DNA of 64,000 bases from Eutreptiella sp. 'Long Island Sound 2002' (taxonomy: Eukaryota > Euglenozoa > Euglenophyceae > Eutreptiales > Eutreptiaceae): positions 10,687,913 through 10,751,912 of the forward strand of contig OZ038380.1 in the NCBI GenBank assembly GCA_964036045.1. Reading direction: 5' to 3'. Of this stretch, positions 22,401 through 36,453 are shown in pieces. The position numbers and the translations under genes are program-made. Numbering within the stretch: the stretch's first letter is position 1; each line of letters begins with the position of its first letter. The notes under the pieces were generated by a model. The model did not search any database. It worked only from the letters and a program-made list of their open reading frames with translations, and was not told the origin of the DNA.

Positions 22401-22765
22401 TCAGGAATTGCAAGCGTGATCTGCTGAGCCAATGCATGCATGCCATCCTCACCACAGGCCTGCGCAGCTATGCGGACCAAGAGATTTCGGATGCGGAATT
22501 CGCCAAGCGTGCCGAGAGGTTCCCAGTGGAGACCCCTGAAAACAAGGAGTACTACCTGCTGCGCAAGCTTTTTGAGGAGCATTATTGCAAGCGAGAGGCC
22601 ACAAAGCACAACTCCATTGCAGTAGTGCCATCTGGCAAGAGCATTGCGTGCTCCACTCCTGAGGCGGTGTCATGGCACGCTGCATGGCAGGAGGGCCCCA
22701 GTGATATCTCTGGCCGTGCAGTGAGTGGTGTCCATGTTGCAGCCGATGACTTCAACCGCCAGTAA
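19431..22765 (+). CDS. asnB: Asparagine synthetase (glutamine-hydrolysing), gene 4
   Basis: The exons are 19431-20764, 21218-21360 and 22458-22765; the introns are 453 and 1097 bp. The product is 594 residues with Arg436 and Glu571 and intact catalytic residues. The leader between the putative acceptor and the ATG has GACCTCAAC where all other copies have GACTTCAAC. The G-rich tract of intron 1 is interrupted (GAGTAGG), a change shared only with gene 5. Intron 2 has altered C-runs near 22190-22216. Confidence 0.95.
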
Positions 22766-25078
22766 GAGTCTATTATGTCGCCATGAGCTTTTGTGTGGGG
22801 CACTTTCTGGCATCGCGTAGTGCTGATGCATAGCCATTCATGCGAAACTTTGCTCTTGGCTGTCCCTACCATCTCCTTTATAATGTGTAGAGGGCAAGTT
22901 TTACGGGTCGGAGTGAGGCCTAAGCCTTACACTCACCAATATTTCGCTCTCCTTCAAGGGCAATTTTGCTCTTGGCTGTCTCTACCATCTCTTTTATACA
23001 GCGCAGAGGGAAAGTATTATTGCTTATGGGGTGCAGTGAGGCCTAAGCCTTACACTCTCCAATCTTTAATTCATTCTTTCATAGGCAACTTACCCCTCAC
23101 CAGGGCCAGTACACAGACATTCTCTTTACCTCTATTGGGGGGATTATTGAGGCGTGTGATGTTCCGCAATTTCCCCCCGCTTTTGTCTGTGCCATTTTTT
23201 GGTGCGGCCCGTGTTGGAGCAGCTGTGAGTTTGTGGCTTGGATAGCCCACGGCAGCCAATTAATTTTGGGTTCCTGGCACACTGATCCTGCCATGCCAAA
23301 AGCCGTCAAGTCTAGCAGCCATTTGTGGCGGTGGCTGAAACTCCAACCACAATGCTGCGAACTGCAGCAATTTGCATTAATATTCTTTCTGAGGTAAATA
23401 CCTTACAGCAGCAGAGCCGTGTGCTGTGTCGCAACCCATTACTTGTTTGCCAGCGCATTTAGATTATATTGTTCAATGGCTTCAATAGTTCCATGGCAGC
23501 AATGCAAGTGCAGAGAATCATTGAATTGTTGATGTTTGACTTCAGCAATGTAATTCATGTGCAGTGTGCGCCAAGCGTTGGAGGGGCAAGCCAGCTTCTT
23601 GTCCTTACACCGTGGTGCATAGCAACATCTTGGGCTGCACGTCATAAGTACCGGCAGCCCTGTGCAGTAGCAGATTTCATCCACGTTGCAACTGACCAAC
23701 CTCGAGCTTGGGGGAGTGCAGATGCATGCTTTCCGTCCTGTGTCCAACGTGCTGTGCATGCATCGGTGTTCTTCAGTGATACCTGGTGGGGGTTGCACCA
23801 CAAGTGCTTGTCACGAGGTATTTCAAACCACATGGACATGACAATTACAGTGCACTGAGCTTTCCAGGGCTCACCAGCTACAGCAGGACGCCGAACAGAG
23901 TAAATACCATGACACGTTGTCGTAAATGTTTATACCACAACAAAATGGCCACACACTCGACACAATGTCATTGGTTGCACACAATGGATGGCGGTGAGGC
24001 CAAGTGCCACATGGATAGGAATTGGAGGGTAGTGCACATCATATCCGAATCCAGGGATCTTGAATGTTGCCAATGAACTCCCGTAGCATGGCAGCACCAC
24101 AAAATGCTTTTGGATCCCATGCACTGGAGGGCCTCATCAGCGCTTTTCAATACCACTTCTGGCAGTATGCGGCGTGTTCAGCTGCTGCGGGGTCTTGCCA
24201 TGTGAAAGACCGGCCACCAGCCCTGGCTGGCACAGAGGATGCGATGCAGGTCAGGAAGCTGCGCATTAGTGTGCTAGCGAGGCAACAGAACACTGAACAC
24301 ATGGTTCGAAGAGCTGTGGGGGCTTAGGATGTTGAACCTCATTATTTGGGCATATTTTGAATATTTCTTGGGCGTCACACATCCTGTTGTGGGGTTTGGG
24401 CAGGTGGGACAGCCTCGCTACTCCCTCACAAGAAGGCGTGCGCCGATCGTGCACCCCCCTCCACCCATTACAGGCGACCACCACACAAGGCACACAGCAC
24501 TCTGCAAAAGCATGCACCAATTACATGCGATTGCAGCACATGGTTGAGAGATGCTGTAGACCCCAATGGCACATATGCTCCCAGGGCAGTCTCCCCGTGC
24601 CCATGTTACGCAGTGACCTGCAGGGGTGTCATACACTGCTGTAAGGCAGGGCACCATAAGGTATCAACAACCCTTGGGGAGGATGTACAGGAATCTGATC
24701 TCTAGTGGTCTACATCCATGTCTCTCCATCAAAATCTGCTGGACCAGGGTCGAAATGTCCCTCCTGAGTCCACCAGCACCGGAGCAAAACTTTGTCTGGG
24801 CTCAGACAACTTGGAGGAAAGGTCACATGCACATCTGAACATCCAGACCTGAAGGTACTCATCGTGCCACAGCAGTCTTTTTACGTGTGTGCATTGCGAG
24901 TCCTTGATCACCCTTCCCGAAGGCCGATGCATCTATAGTAAAACTTGGTTGGCATCATCACGTGGTAAATGTGACATGGAGGCGCTAGCGAGGGGGAACC
25001 CCAAATGACATGGTATTGGAAGCCACATGGCGTTCACCATGTGTGCTCATCATTTTTCAGTCGACACAGGACTTCAAC
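22766..25078. other. Spacer upstream of gene 5 (2313 bp) with the same 36-bp deletion as spacer 3
   Basis: The repeat pair starts at 22849 and the acceptor is at 25059-25060. The 36-bp deletion junction is at about 24556. Two further changes stand out: CAGGTGGGAC near 24401 (shared only with the gene 8 spacer; CAGGTGCCAC elsewhere), and CTATAGTAAAACTTGG near 24934, where most units have an A-run. No gene is seen. Confidence 0.75.
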
Positions 25079-28000
25079 ATGTGTGGAATTCTCGCCGCCT
25101 GCAACGTGACCGGATGTCCGATCCAGAATCGGAAGCGGCTTCTTGCCCTTTCCAAGCGTCTCAGGCACCGTGGACCTGACTGGAACAGCATTGCCATTGT
25201 TGATGACAAGCACTACTTGTGCCATGAGCGCTTGGCCATTGTTGCCCCTGAGGAGAGCGCCGATCAACCTTTCTACTTGAAGGCCAATGATCCAAGGCTG
25301 GCGGCCGAGCCCATGACTCCAACATCCAAGTCTGACAACCCCGAAGGGCAAATTGTGTGGATGGTGAATGGCGAGATTTACAACCACGCAAAGCTGAAGA
25401 GTCAGTTTTATTTGCACAAGCTGCTCTCCAGTGCCAGTGACTCTGAAATTGTGGGTCTCTTGTACTGGCAGTTTGGTGAACGTATGGTCCCCATGTTGGA
25501 TGGCATGTTCGCCTTTGTCCTCATCGACAGCCGCAGCAAAGGGGAGCCTAACATCGTTGCGGCACGTGACCACATGGGCATCTGCCCTCTTTACTGGGGC
25601 CATGGGGCTGATGGCTCTGTTTGGTTTGCCTCCGAAATGAAGTGCCTCATCGACGACTGCGAAACCTACCAAGAATTCCCTCCAGGTCACGCGTTCATCA
25701 ACGGTGAATTGGTGCGGTGGTACAACCCCATCTGGATGAACCCCGGGCACATGCCAAAGGCCGAGGCTGATTACGGCCGAATCAAGACGACCCTGATCAA
25801 GGCCGTGATCAAGCGTCTGATGACTGACGTTCCCTGTGGTGTTCTGCTGTCTGGTGGGTTGGACAGCTCGCTCATCGCCTCCATTGCTGTTCGCCACGGG
25901 GTCGAGGCATTCAACATGCTGAGGTGGGCCCCCCGTATGCACACCTTCTCCATTGGCATCAAGAATGCCCCTGACTTGAGGGCTGCCAGAGCAGTGGCTG
26001 ACCACCTTGACACGATTCATCATGAGTTTACTTTCACGGTGGAAGAGGCCTTGGACGCTTTGCCTGACCTGATCTGGCATCTGGAGACGTGGCACCAGGT
26101 CCGTGCTGCCGTTCCGATGTACCTTCTCTCCCGCAAGATCAAGGCCCTGGGGGTCAAGATGGTGCTCTCTGGCGAGGGTGCAGACGAGATTTTCGGTGGG
26201 TACCTGTACTTCCACAAGGCCCCAGGGCCCGTGGAAATGCAGGAGGAACTGGTCCGTAAGACGACGCGACTTCATCAGTGGGATGTGCTGCGGGCCAACA
26301 AAGCAACACAGGCCTGGGGTCTGGAGGGACGTGTTCCGTTCCTGGACAAAGCGTTCCTTGACGTGTGCATGGACATCGACCCCAGGGAGAAGATGATCAA
26401 CCTTGAGGAGAGGTGTTCCTGGCACCTGAGCCCCTTTATCCCTGAGGCATATGCAGGAAGGGTTGCCCAGGGCATGGCCATCACATGGCCAAAGGGACCA
26501 GCTCGGTCAGGGATGGAGTGAAGGGGGGGATCGGGGTAGGGGTAGAGTAGGCGATCCCTAAGGGCTTGTCCACACGACTGGCTCTTGTGCACTGCCTTCC
26601 ATGTGCACTGAACACCCACTAAGACGCGCGAATGCGGACTCTTTGCGCACATTTTGCCCTTTCCACGCGTGGACTATGCGCCCGCCACACACACCCTATG
26701 CGCACTGAGCGATGCGCCCACTGTTCGGTGGGTGCGTTGCCGACAATGGGTCCGGGTGCTGGGAGCAGGGGGTAGGTGAGGGCTCAGGTAATGGTGACAG
26801 GGGGTTGGGGTCGATGAGGCAGTCGTTATTTTGGTACGACTGTTTTGCACTGCCTTCCACCGTAGGCCCGATGGCGTGCACCCCCGATTGGAGAAGTATA
26901 TCCTGCGCAAGGCTTTTGATGACACCAAGAGGCCATACCTGCCTGAAAACGTTCTCTGGCGCCAGAAGGAGCAGTTCTCTGATGGAGTTGGCTATGATTG
27001 GGTCGATGGTGTGTGCTGATCTGCTCGTAAGTAATGCAACACAACGCAACACAACCCGGAGCTGACCAAAATGCCCCAAGTCTCACCACAGCTCCCCGTC
27101 TGCGGTGGGAGGGTGCATAACCCGGGCACGCATGCACTGGGCACAGCAGGCGTTTGTTTGATCCCGTTTTACGCCAAGCCCACCACCCTGTGCCTGTGCT
27201 GTGGTATACCGAGGGTCTCCGGCCGTCTTTTTGTCCGGGTCAATCCACTATGTGTTCTGCATTGCAACCCAGTTATGTTGTGCTCCAACATTGATGCTTA
27301 ACATAAGGGTCAGCGGGTCTGATCGCCCCCGTTATTGGGCCCTCTCCAGATGGCGACACGTTTTGTACACTCGTTTGCCCCTTGCACTCTGATCACTCAT
27401 GGGTGGCACTGCCAAGGGATTTGCATTGACTGACACGCATGTGGGGATGAAGCCGTTTACTGTGCACGGTAGAGGTGCGCTCTGCATTTTAGTTTTCTGC
27501 ATATTGTGCTTCAACGCAAGCTTTTTTGTGAGGGCCACCACGTTTCACGTGCACAGCAGCTCATACATGTTGCTCTCCAAAAATGCAACAAAACAGGGCT
27601 GGGGCAGTAACGGAACTGGGCAGGGCAATTCGAACCAGGCGAACCTTGTGTACGGTGGAAATGTGCCACTGGGCCACCTGCCCTGAAACACAAGTTCTAC
27701 CGGGTCTACACCACCCACCCAATGCGCATGTTGTTAAAGAATCACGCTTCACAGGTGGCAGCACACTGAAGCCCCTTATGTCTCGAGGCAACCATCCAGT
27801 AGTACCATGATACTACTATCTTGTTCCTGTCTATGACCCCCCCCAGACAGTCAGCACCCCCCGCCCAGAGCCTTTCACTGACTAGTTGCATCTTGTGGTC
27901 TGTGCATGTGGAGGTTCCGTTGCTCCTGTTTGTTTGCCAACTGAACTGCAGTGCGGCCTTGCCTCGATGCTCAGTTGTGTTTTGTATTTGGTGTGGTCCC

Positions 28001-28412
28001 TGTCCTCCACCGACCTGCCCACGGACTCACTTCTCACGAGGCCCCCGTCAGGAATTGCAAGCGTGATCTGCTGAGCCAATGCATGCATGCCATCCTCACC
28101 ACAGGCCTGCGCAGCTATGCGGACCAAGAGATTTCGGATGCGGAATTCGCCAAGCGTGCCGAGAGGTTCCCAGTGGAGACCCCTGAAAACAAGGAGTACT
28201 ACCTGCTGCGCAAGCTTTTTGAGGAGCATTATTGCAAGCGAGAGGCCACAAAGCACAACTCCATTGCAGTAGTGCCATCTGGCAAGAGCATTGCGTGCTC
28301 CACTCCTGAGGCGGTGTCATGGCACGCTGCATGGCAGGAGGGCCCCAGTGATATCTCTGGCCGTGCAGTGAGTGGTGTCCATGTTGCAGCCGATGACTTC
28401 AACCGCCAGTAA
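25079..28412 (+). CDS. asnB: Asparagine synthetase (glutamine-hydrolysing), gene 5
   Basis: The exons are 25079-26412, 26866-27008 and 28105-28412; the introns are 453 and 1096 bp. The product is 594 residues with Arg436 and Glu571. A consensus donor GTAAGT lies at 27027-27032, 18 bases inside intron 2, as in genes 1 and 8. Codon 486 is GTT, a silent variant shared only with gene 8. A G-to-T change in intron 2 makes the CCAAAAATGC block near 27588, also seen in gene 7. All catalytic motifs are intact. Confidence 0.95.
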
Positions 28413-30762
28413 GAGTCTATTATGTCGCCATGAGCTTTTGTGTGGGGCACTTTCTGGCATCGCGTAGTGCTGATGCATAGCCATTCATGCGAAACTTTGC
28501 TCTTGGCTGTCCCTACCATCTCCTTTATAATGTGTAGAGGGCAAGTTTTACGGGTCGGAGTGAGGCCTAAGCCTTACACTCACCACTATTTCGCTCTCCT
28601 TCAAGGGCAATTTTGCTCTTGGCTGTCTCTACCATCTCTTTTATACAGCGCAGAGGGAAAGTATTATTGCTTATGGGGTGCAGTGAGGCCTAAGCCTTAC
28701 ACTCTCCAATCTTTAATTCATTCTTTCATAGGCAACTTACCCCTCACCAGGGCCAGTACACAGACATTCTCTTTACCTCTATTGGGGGGATATTGAGGCG
28801 TCTGATCTTCTGCGAATTTCCCCCCGCTTTTGTCTGTGCCATTTTTTGGTGCGGCCCGTGTTGGAGCAGCTGTGAGTTTGTGGCTTGGATAGCCCACGGC
28901 AGCCAATTAATTTTGGGTTCCTGGCACACTGATCCTGCCATGCCAAAAGCCGTCAAGTCTAGCAGCCATTTGTGGCGGTGGCTGAAACTCCAACCACAAT
29001 GCTGCGAACCGCAGCAATTTGCATTAATATTCTTTCTGAGGTGAATACCTTACAGCAGCAGAGCCTTGTGCTGTGTCGCAACCCATTACTTGTTTCCCAG
29101 CGCATTTAGATTATATTGTTCAATGGCTTCAACAGTTCAATGGCAGCAATGCAAGTGCAGAGAATCATTGAATTGTTGATGTTTGACTTCAGCAATGTAA
29201 TTCATGTGCAGTGTGCGCCAAGCGTTGGAGGGGCAAGCCAGCTTCTTGTCCTTACACCGTGGTGCATAGCAACATCTTGGGCTGCACGTCATAAGTACCG
29301 GCAGCCCTGTGCAGTAGCAGATTTCATCCACGTTGCAACTGACCAACCTCGAGCTTGGGGGAGTGCAGATGCATGCTTTCCGTCCTGTGTCCAACGTGCT
29401 GTGCATGCATCGGTGTTCTTCAGTGATACCTGGTGGGGGTTGCACCACAAGTGCTTGTCACAAGGTATTTCAAACCACATGGACATGACAATTACAGTGC
29501 ACTGAGCTTTCCAGGGCTCACCAGCTACAGCAGGACGCCGAACAGAGTAAATACCATGACACGTTGTCGTAACTGTTTATACCACAACAAAATGGCCACA
29601 CACCCGACACAATGTCATTGGTTGCACACAATGGATGGCGGTGAGGCCAAGTGCCACATGGATAGGAATTGGAGGGTAGTGCACATCATATCCGAATCCA
29701 GGGATCTTGAATGTTGCCAATGAACTCCCGTAGCATGGCAGCACCACAAAATGCTTTTGGATCCCATGCACTGGAGGGCCTCATCAGCGCTTTTCAATAC
29801 CACTTCTGGCAGTATGCGGCGTGTTCAGCTGCTGCGGGGTCTTGCCATGTGAAAGACCGGCCACCAGCCCTGGCTGGCACAGAGGATGCGATGCAGGTCA
29901 GGAAGCTGCGCATTAGTGTGCTAGCGAGGCAACAGAACACTGAACACATGGGTTCGAAGAGCTGTGGGGGCTTAGGATGTTGAACCTCATTATTTGGGCA
30001 TATTTTGAATATTTCTTGGGCGTCACACATCCTGTTGTGGGGCTTGGGCAGGTGCCACAGCCTCGCTACTCCCTCACAAGAAGGCGTGCGCCGATCGTGC
30101 ACCCCCCTCCACCCATTACAGGCGACCACCACACAAGGCACACAGCACTCTGCAAAAGCATGCACCAATTACATGCGATTGCAGCACATGGTTGAGAGAT
30201 GCTGCCCACTGGGACACCACACACAAGATTTCCTACCTTGTAGACCCCAATGGCACATATGCTCCCAGGGCAGTCTCCCCGTGCCCATGTTACGCAGTGA
30301 CCTGCAGGGGTGTCATACACTGCTGTAAGGCAGGGCACCATAAGGTATCAACAACCCTTGGGGAGGATGTACAGGAATCTGATCTCTAGTGGTCTACATC
30401 CATGTCTCTCCATCAAAATCTGCTGGACCAGGGTCGAAATGTCCCTCCTGAGTCCACCAGCACCGGAGCAAAACTTTGTCTGGGCTCAGACAACTTGGAG
30501 GAAAGGTCACATGCACATCTGAACATCCAGACCTGAAGGTACTCATCGTGCCACAGCAGTCCTTTTACGTGTGTGCATTGCGAGTCCTTGATCACCCTTC
30601 CCGAAGGCCGATGCATCTATAGAAAAAATTGGTTGGCATCATCACGTGGTAAATGTGACATGGAGGCGCTAGCGAGGGGGAACCCCAAATGACATGGTAT
30701 TGGAAGCCACATGGCGTTCACCATGTGTGCTCATCATTTTTCAGTCGACACAGGACTTCAAC
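28413..30762. other. Spacer upstream of gene 6 (2350 bp), with a clustered variant block
   Basis: The repeat pair starts at 28496 and the acceptor is at 30743-30744. At 28801-28817 the sequence reads TCTGATCTTCTGCGAATTT where the other units read TGTGATGTTCCGCAATTT: three substitutions and one inserted base within about 16 bp, unique to this unit. An extra G at CATGGGTTCG (near 29950) is shared with units 7 and 11. No gene is seen. Confidence 0.75.
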
Positions 30763-33700
30763 ATGTGTGGAATTCTCGCCGCCTGCAACGTGACCGGATG
30801 TCCGATCCAGAATCGGAAGCGGCTTCTTGCCCTTTCCAAGCGTCTCAGGCACCGTGGACCTGACTGGAACAGCATTGCCATTGTAGATGACAGGCACTAC
30901 CTGTGCCATGAGCGCTTGGCCATTGTTGCCCCTGAGGAGAGCGCCGATCAACCTTTCTACTTGAAGGCCAATGATCCAAGGCTGGCGGCCGAGCCCATGA
31001 CTCCAACATCCAAGTCTGACAACCCCGAAGGGCAAATTGTGTGGATGGTGAACGGCGAGATTTACAATCACGCAAAGCTGAAGAGTCAGTTTTATTTGCA
31101 CAAGCTGCTCTCCAGTGCCAGTGACTCTGAAATTGTGGGTCTCTTGTACTGGCAGTTTGGTGAACGTATGGTCCCCATGTTGGATGGCATGTTCGCCTTT
31201 GTCCTCATCGACAGCCGCAGCAAAGGGGAGCCTAACATCGTTGCGGCACGTGACCACATGGGCATCTGCCCTCTTTACTGGGGCCATGGGGCTGATGGCT
31301 CTGTTTGGTTTGCCTCCGAAATGAAGTGCCTCATCGACGACTGCGAAACCTACCAAGAATTCCCTCCAGGTCACGCCTTCATCAACGGTGAATTGGTGCG
31401 GTGGTACAACCCCATCTGGATGAACCCCGGGCACATGCCAAAGGCCGAGGCTGATTACGGCCGAATCAAAACGACCCTGATCAAGGCTGTGATCAAGCGT
31501 CTGATGACTGACGTTCCCTGTGGTGTTCTGCTGTCTGGTGGGTTGGACAGCTCGCTCATCGCCTCCATTGCTGTTCGCCACGGGGTCGAGGCATTCAACA
31601 TGCTGAGGTGGGCCCCCCGTATGCACACCTTCTCCATTGGCATCAAGAATGCCCCTGACTTGAGGGCTGCCAGAGCAGTGGCTGACCACCTTGACACGAT
31701 TCATCATGAGTTTACTTTCACAGTGGAAGAGGCCTTGGACGCTTTGCCTGACCTGATCTGGCATCTGGAGACGTGGCACCAGGTCCGTGCTGCCGTTCCG
31801 ATGTACCTTCTCTCCCGCAAGATCAAGGCCCTGGGGGTCAAGATGGTGCTCTCTGGCGAGGGTGCAGACGAGATTTTCGGTGGGTACCTGTACTTCCACA
31901 AGGCCCCAGGGCCCGTGGAAATGCAGGAGGAACTGGTCCGTAAGACGACGCGACTTCATCAGTGGGATGTGCTGCGGGCCAACAAAGCAACACAGGCCTG
32001 GGGTCTGGAGGGACGTGTTCCGTTCCTGGACAAAGCGTTCCTTGACGTGTGCATGGACATCGACCCCAGGGAGAAGATGATCAACCTTGAGGAGAGGTGT
32101 TCCTGGCACCTGAGCCCCTTTATCCCTGAAGCGCTGAGGCATATGCAGGAAGGGTTGCCAAGGGCATGGCCATCACATGGCCAAAGGGACCAGCTCGGTC
32201 AGGGATGGAGCGAAGGGGGGGATCGGGGTAGGGGTAGGGTAGGCGATCCCTAAGGGCTTGTCCACACGACTGGCTCTTGTGCACTGCCTTCCATGTGCAC
32301 TGAACACCCACTAAGACGCGCGAATGCGGACTCTTTGCGCACATTTTGCCCTTTCCACGCGTGGACTATGCGCCCGCCACACACACCCTATGCGCACTGA
32401 GCGATGCGCCCACTGTTCGGTGGGTGCGTTGCCGACAATGGGTCCGGGTGCTGGGAGCAGGGGATAGGTGAGGGCTCAGGTAATGGTGACAGGGGGTTGG
32501 GGTCGATGAGGCAATCGTTATTTTGGTACGACTGTTTTGCACTGCGTTCCACCGTAGGCCCGATGGCGTGCACCCCCGATTGGAGAAGTATATCCTGCGC
32601 AAGGCTTTTGATGACACCAAGAGGCCATACCTGCCTGAAAACGTTCTCTGGCGCCAGAAGGAGCAGTTCTCTGATGGAGTAGGCTATGATTGGGTCGATG
32701 GTGTGTGCTGATCTGCTTTTAAGTAATGCAACACAACGCAACACAACCCGGAGCTGACCAAATGCCCCAAGTCTCACCACAGCTCCCCGTCTGCGGTGGG
32801 AGGGTGCATAACCCGGGCACGCATGCACTGGGCACAGCAGGCGTTTGTTTGATCCCGTTTTACGCCAAGCCCACCACCCTGTGCCTGTGCTGTGGTATAC
32901 CGAGGGTCTCCGGCCGTCTTTTTGTCCGGGTCAATCCACTATGTGTTCTGCATTCCAACCCAGTTATGTTGTGCTCCAACATTGATGCTTAACATAAGGG
33001 TCAGCGGGTCTGATCGCCCCCGTTATTGGGCCCTCTCCAGATGGCGACACGTTTTGTACACTCGTTTGCCCCTTGCACTCTGATCACTCATGGGTGGCAC
33101 TGCCAAGGGATTTGCATTGACTGACACGCCTGTGGGGATGAAGCCGTTTACTGTGCACGGTAGATGTGCGCTCTGCACTTCAGTTTTCTGCATGTTGTGC
33201 TTCAACGCAAGCTTTTTTGTGAGGGCCACCACGTTTCACGTGCACAGCAGCTCATACATGTTGCTCTCCAAAAAGGCAACAAAACAGGGCTGGGGCAGTA
33301 ACGGAACTGGGCAGGGCAATTCGAACCAGGCAAACCTTGCGTACGGTGGAAATGTACCACTGGGCCACCTGCCCTGAAACACAAGTTCTACCAGGTCTAC
33401 ACCACCCACCCAATGCGCATGTTGTTAAAGAATCACGCTTCACAGGTGGCAGCATACTGAAGCCCCTTATGTCTCGAGGCAACCATCCAGTAGTACCATG
33501 ATACTACTATCTTGTTCCTGTCTATGACCCCCCCCAGACAGTCAGCACCCCCCGCCCAGAGCCTTTCACTGACTAGTTGCATCTTGTGGTCTGTGCATGT
33601 GGAGGTTCTGTTGCTCCTCTTTGTTTGCCAACTGAACTGCAGTGCGGCCTTGCCTCGATGCTCAGCTGTGTTTTGTATTTGGTGTGGTCCCTGTCCTCCA

Positions 33701-34103
33701 CCGACCTGCCCACGGACTCACTTCTCACGAGGCTCCCGTCAGGAATTGCAAGCGTGATCTGCCGAGCCAATGCATGCATGCCATCCTCGCCACAGGCCTG
33801 CGCAGCTATGCGGACCAAGAGATTTCGGATGCGGAATTCGCCAAGCGTGCCGAGAGGTTCCCAGTGGAGACCCCTGAAAACAAGGAGTACTACCTGCTGC
33901 GCAAGCTTTTTGAGGAGCATTATTGCAAGCGAGAGGCCACAAAGCACAACTCCATTGCAGTAGTGCCATCTGGCAAGAGCATTGCGTGCTCCACTCCTGA
34001 GGCGGTGTCATGGCACGCTGCATGGCAGGAGGGCCCCAGTGATATCTCTGGCCGTGCAGTGAGTGGTGTCCATGTTGCAGCCGATGACTTCAACCGCCAG
34101 TAA
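30763..34103 (+). CDS. asnB: Asparagine synthetase (glutamine-hydrolysing), gene 6
   Basis: The exons are 30763-32096, 32558-32700 and 33796-34103; the introns are 461 and 1095 bp. This is the only copy with Arg44 (VDDRHY) instead of Lys44; it also has Arg436 and Glu571. Residue 44 lies in the glutaminase domain, seven residues before the glutamine-binding Arg51, and the change is conservative. Intron 1 carries the 8-bp insertion also present in gene 7, so the apparent exon 1 extension changes frame while the spliced protein does not. Intron 2 lacks one A near 32760. Confidence 0.95.
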
Positions 34104-36453
34104 GAGTCTATTATGTCGCCATGAGCTTTTGTGTGGGGCACTTTCTGGCATCGCGTAGTGCTGATGCATAGCCATTCATGCGAAACTTTGCTCTTGGCTG
34201 TCCCTACCATCTCCTTTATAATGTGTAGAGGGCAAGTTTTACGGGTCGGAGTGAGGCCTAAGCCTTACACTCACCAATATTTCGCTCTCCTTCAAGGGCA
34301 ATTTTGCTCTTGGCTGTCTCTACCATCTCTTTTATACAGCGCAGAGGGAAAGTATTATTGCTTATCGGGTGCAGTGAGGCCTAAGCCTTACACTCTCCAA
34401 TCTTTAATTCATTCTTTCATAGGCAACTTACCCCTCACCAGGGCCAGTACACAGACATTCTCTTTACCTCTATTGGGGGGATATTGAGGCGTGTGATGTT
34501 CCGCAATTTCCCCCCGCTTTTGTCTGTGCCCATTTTTTGGTGCGGCCCGTGTTGGAGCAGCTGTGAGTTTGTGGCTAGGATAGCCCACGGCAGCCAATTA
34601 ATTTTGGGTTCCTGGCACACTGATCCTGCCATGCCAAAAGCCGTCAAGTCTAGCAGCCATTTGTGGTGGTGGCTGAAACTCCAACCACAATGCTGCCAAC
34701 CGCAGCAATTTGCATTAATATTCTTTCTGAGGTGAATACCTTACAGCAGCAGAGCCTTGTGCTGTGTCGCAACCCATTACTTGTTTGCCAGCGCATTCAG
34801 ATTATATTGTTCAATGGCTTCAACAGTTCAATGGCAGCAATGCAAGTGCAGAGAATCATTGAATTATTGATGTTTGACTTCAGCAATGTAATTCATGTGC
34901 AGTGTGCGCCAAGCGATGGAGGGGCAAGCCAGCTTCTTGTCCTTACACCGTGGTGCATAGCAACATCTTGGGCTGCACGTTATAAGTACCGGCAGCCCTG
35001 TGCAGCAGCAGATTTCACCCTCGTTGCAACTGACCAACCTCGAGCTTGGGGGAGTGCAGATGCATGCTTTCCGTCCTGTGTCCAACGTGCTGTGCATGCA
35101 TCGGTGTTCTTCAGTGATACATGGTGGGGGTTGCACCACAAGTGCTTGTCACGAGGTATTTCAAACCACATGGACATGACAATTACAGTGCACTGAGCTT
35201 TCCAGGGCTCACCAGCTACAGCAGGACGCCGAACAGAGTAAATACCATGACACGTTGTCGTAAATGTTTATACCACAACAAAATGGCCACACACCCGACA
35301 CAATGTCATTGGTTGCACACAATGGATGGCGGTGAGGCCAAGTGCCACATGGATAGGAATTGGAGGGTAGTGCACATCATATCCGAATCCAGGGATCTTG
35401 AATGTTGCCAATGAACTCCCGTAGCATGGCAGCACCACAAAATGCTTTTGGATCCCATGCACTGGAGGGCCTCATCAGCGCTTTTCAATACCACTTCTGG
35501 CAGTATGCGGCGTGTTCAGCTGCTGCGGGGTCTTGCCATGTGAAAGACCGGCCACCAGCCCTGGCTGGCACAGAGGATGCGATGCAGGTCAGGAAGCTGC
35601 GCATTAGTGTGCTAGCGAGGCAACAGAACACTGAACACATGGGTTCGAAGAGCTGTGGGGGCTTAGGATGTTGAACCTCATTATTTGGGCATATTTTGAA
35701 TATTTCTTGGGCGTCACACATCCTGTTGTGGGGCTTGGGCAGGTGCCACAGCCTCGCTACTCCCTCACAAGAAGGCGTGCGCCGATCGTGCACCCCCCTC
35801 CACCCATTACAGGCGACCACCACACAAGGCACACAGCACTCTGCAAAAGCATGCACCAATTACATGCGATTGCAGCACATGGTTGAGAGATGCTGCCCAC
35901 TGGGACACCACACACAAGATTTCCTACCTTGTAGACCCCAATGGCACATATGCTCCCAGGGCAGTCTCCCCGTGCCCATGTTACGCAGTGACCTGCAGGG
36001 GTGTCATACACTGCTGTAAGGCAGGGCACCATAAGGTATCAACAACCCTTGGGGAGGATGTACAGGAATCTGATCTCTAGTGGTCTACATCCATGTCTCT
36101 CCATCAAAATCTGCTGGACCAGGGTCGAAATGTCCCTCCTGAGTCCACCAGCACCGGAGCAAAACTTTGTCTGGGCTCAGACAACTTGGAGGAAAGGTCA
36201 CATGCACATCTGAACATCCAGACCTGAAGGTACTCATCGTGCCACAGCAGTCCTTTTACGTGTGTGCATTGCGAGTCCTTGATCACCCTTCCCGAAGGCC
36301 GATGCATCTATAGTAAAAATTGGTTGGCATCATCACGTGGTAAATGTGACATGGAGGCGCTAGCGAGGGGGAACCCCAAATGACATGGTATTGGAAGCCA
36401 CATGGCGTTCACCATGTGTGCTCATCATTTTTCAGTCGACACAGGACTTCAAC
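34104..36453. other. Spacer upstream of gene 7 (2350 bp), no gene recognised
   Basis: The repeat pair starts at 34187 and the acceptor is at 36434-36435. Variants specific to this unit are a TATCGGG in the second direct repeat (near 34364), CCCATTTTTTGG near 34529, and four substitutions between 34980 and 35031 (for example CACCCTCG for CATCCACG). A frame of 177 codons is open at 34663-35196 but is closed in several sister units. Confidence 0.75.
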
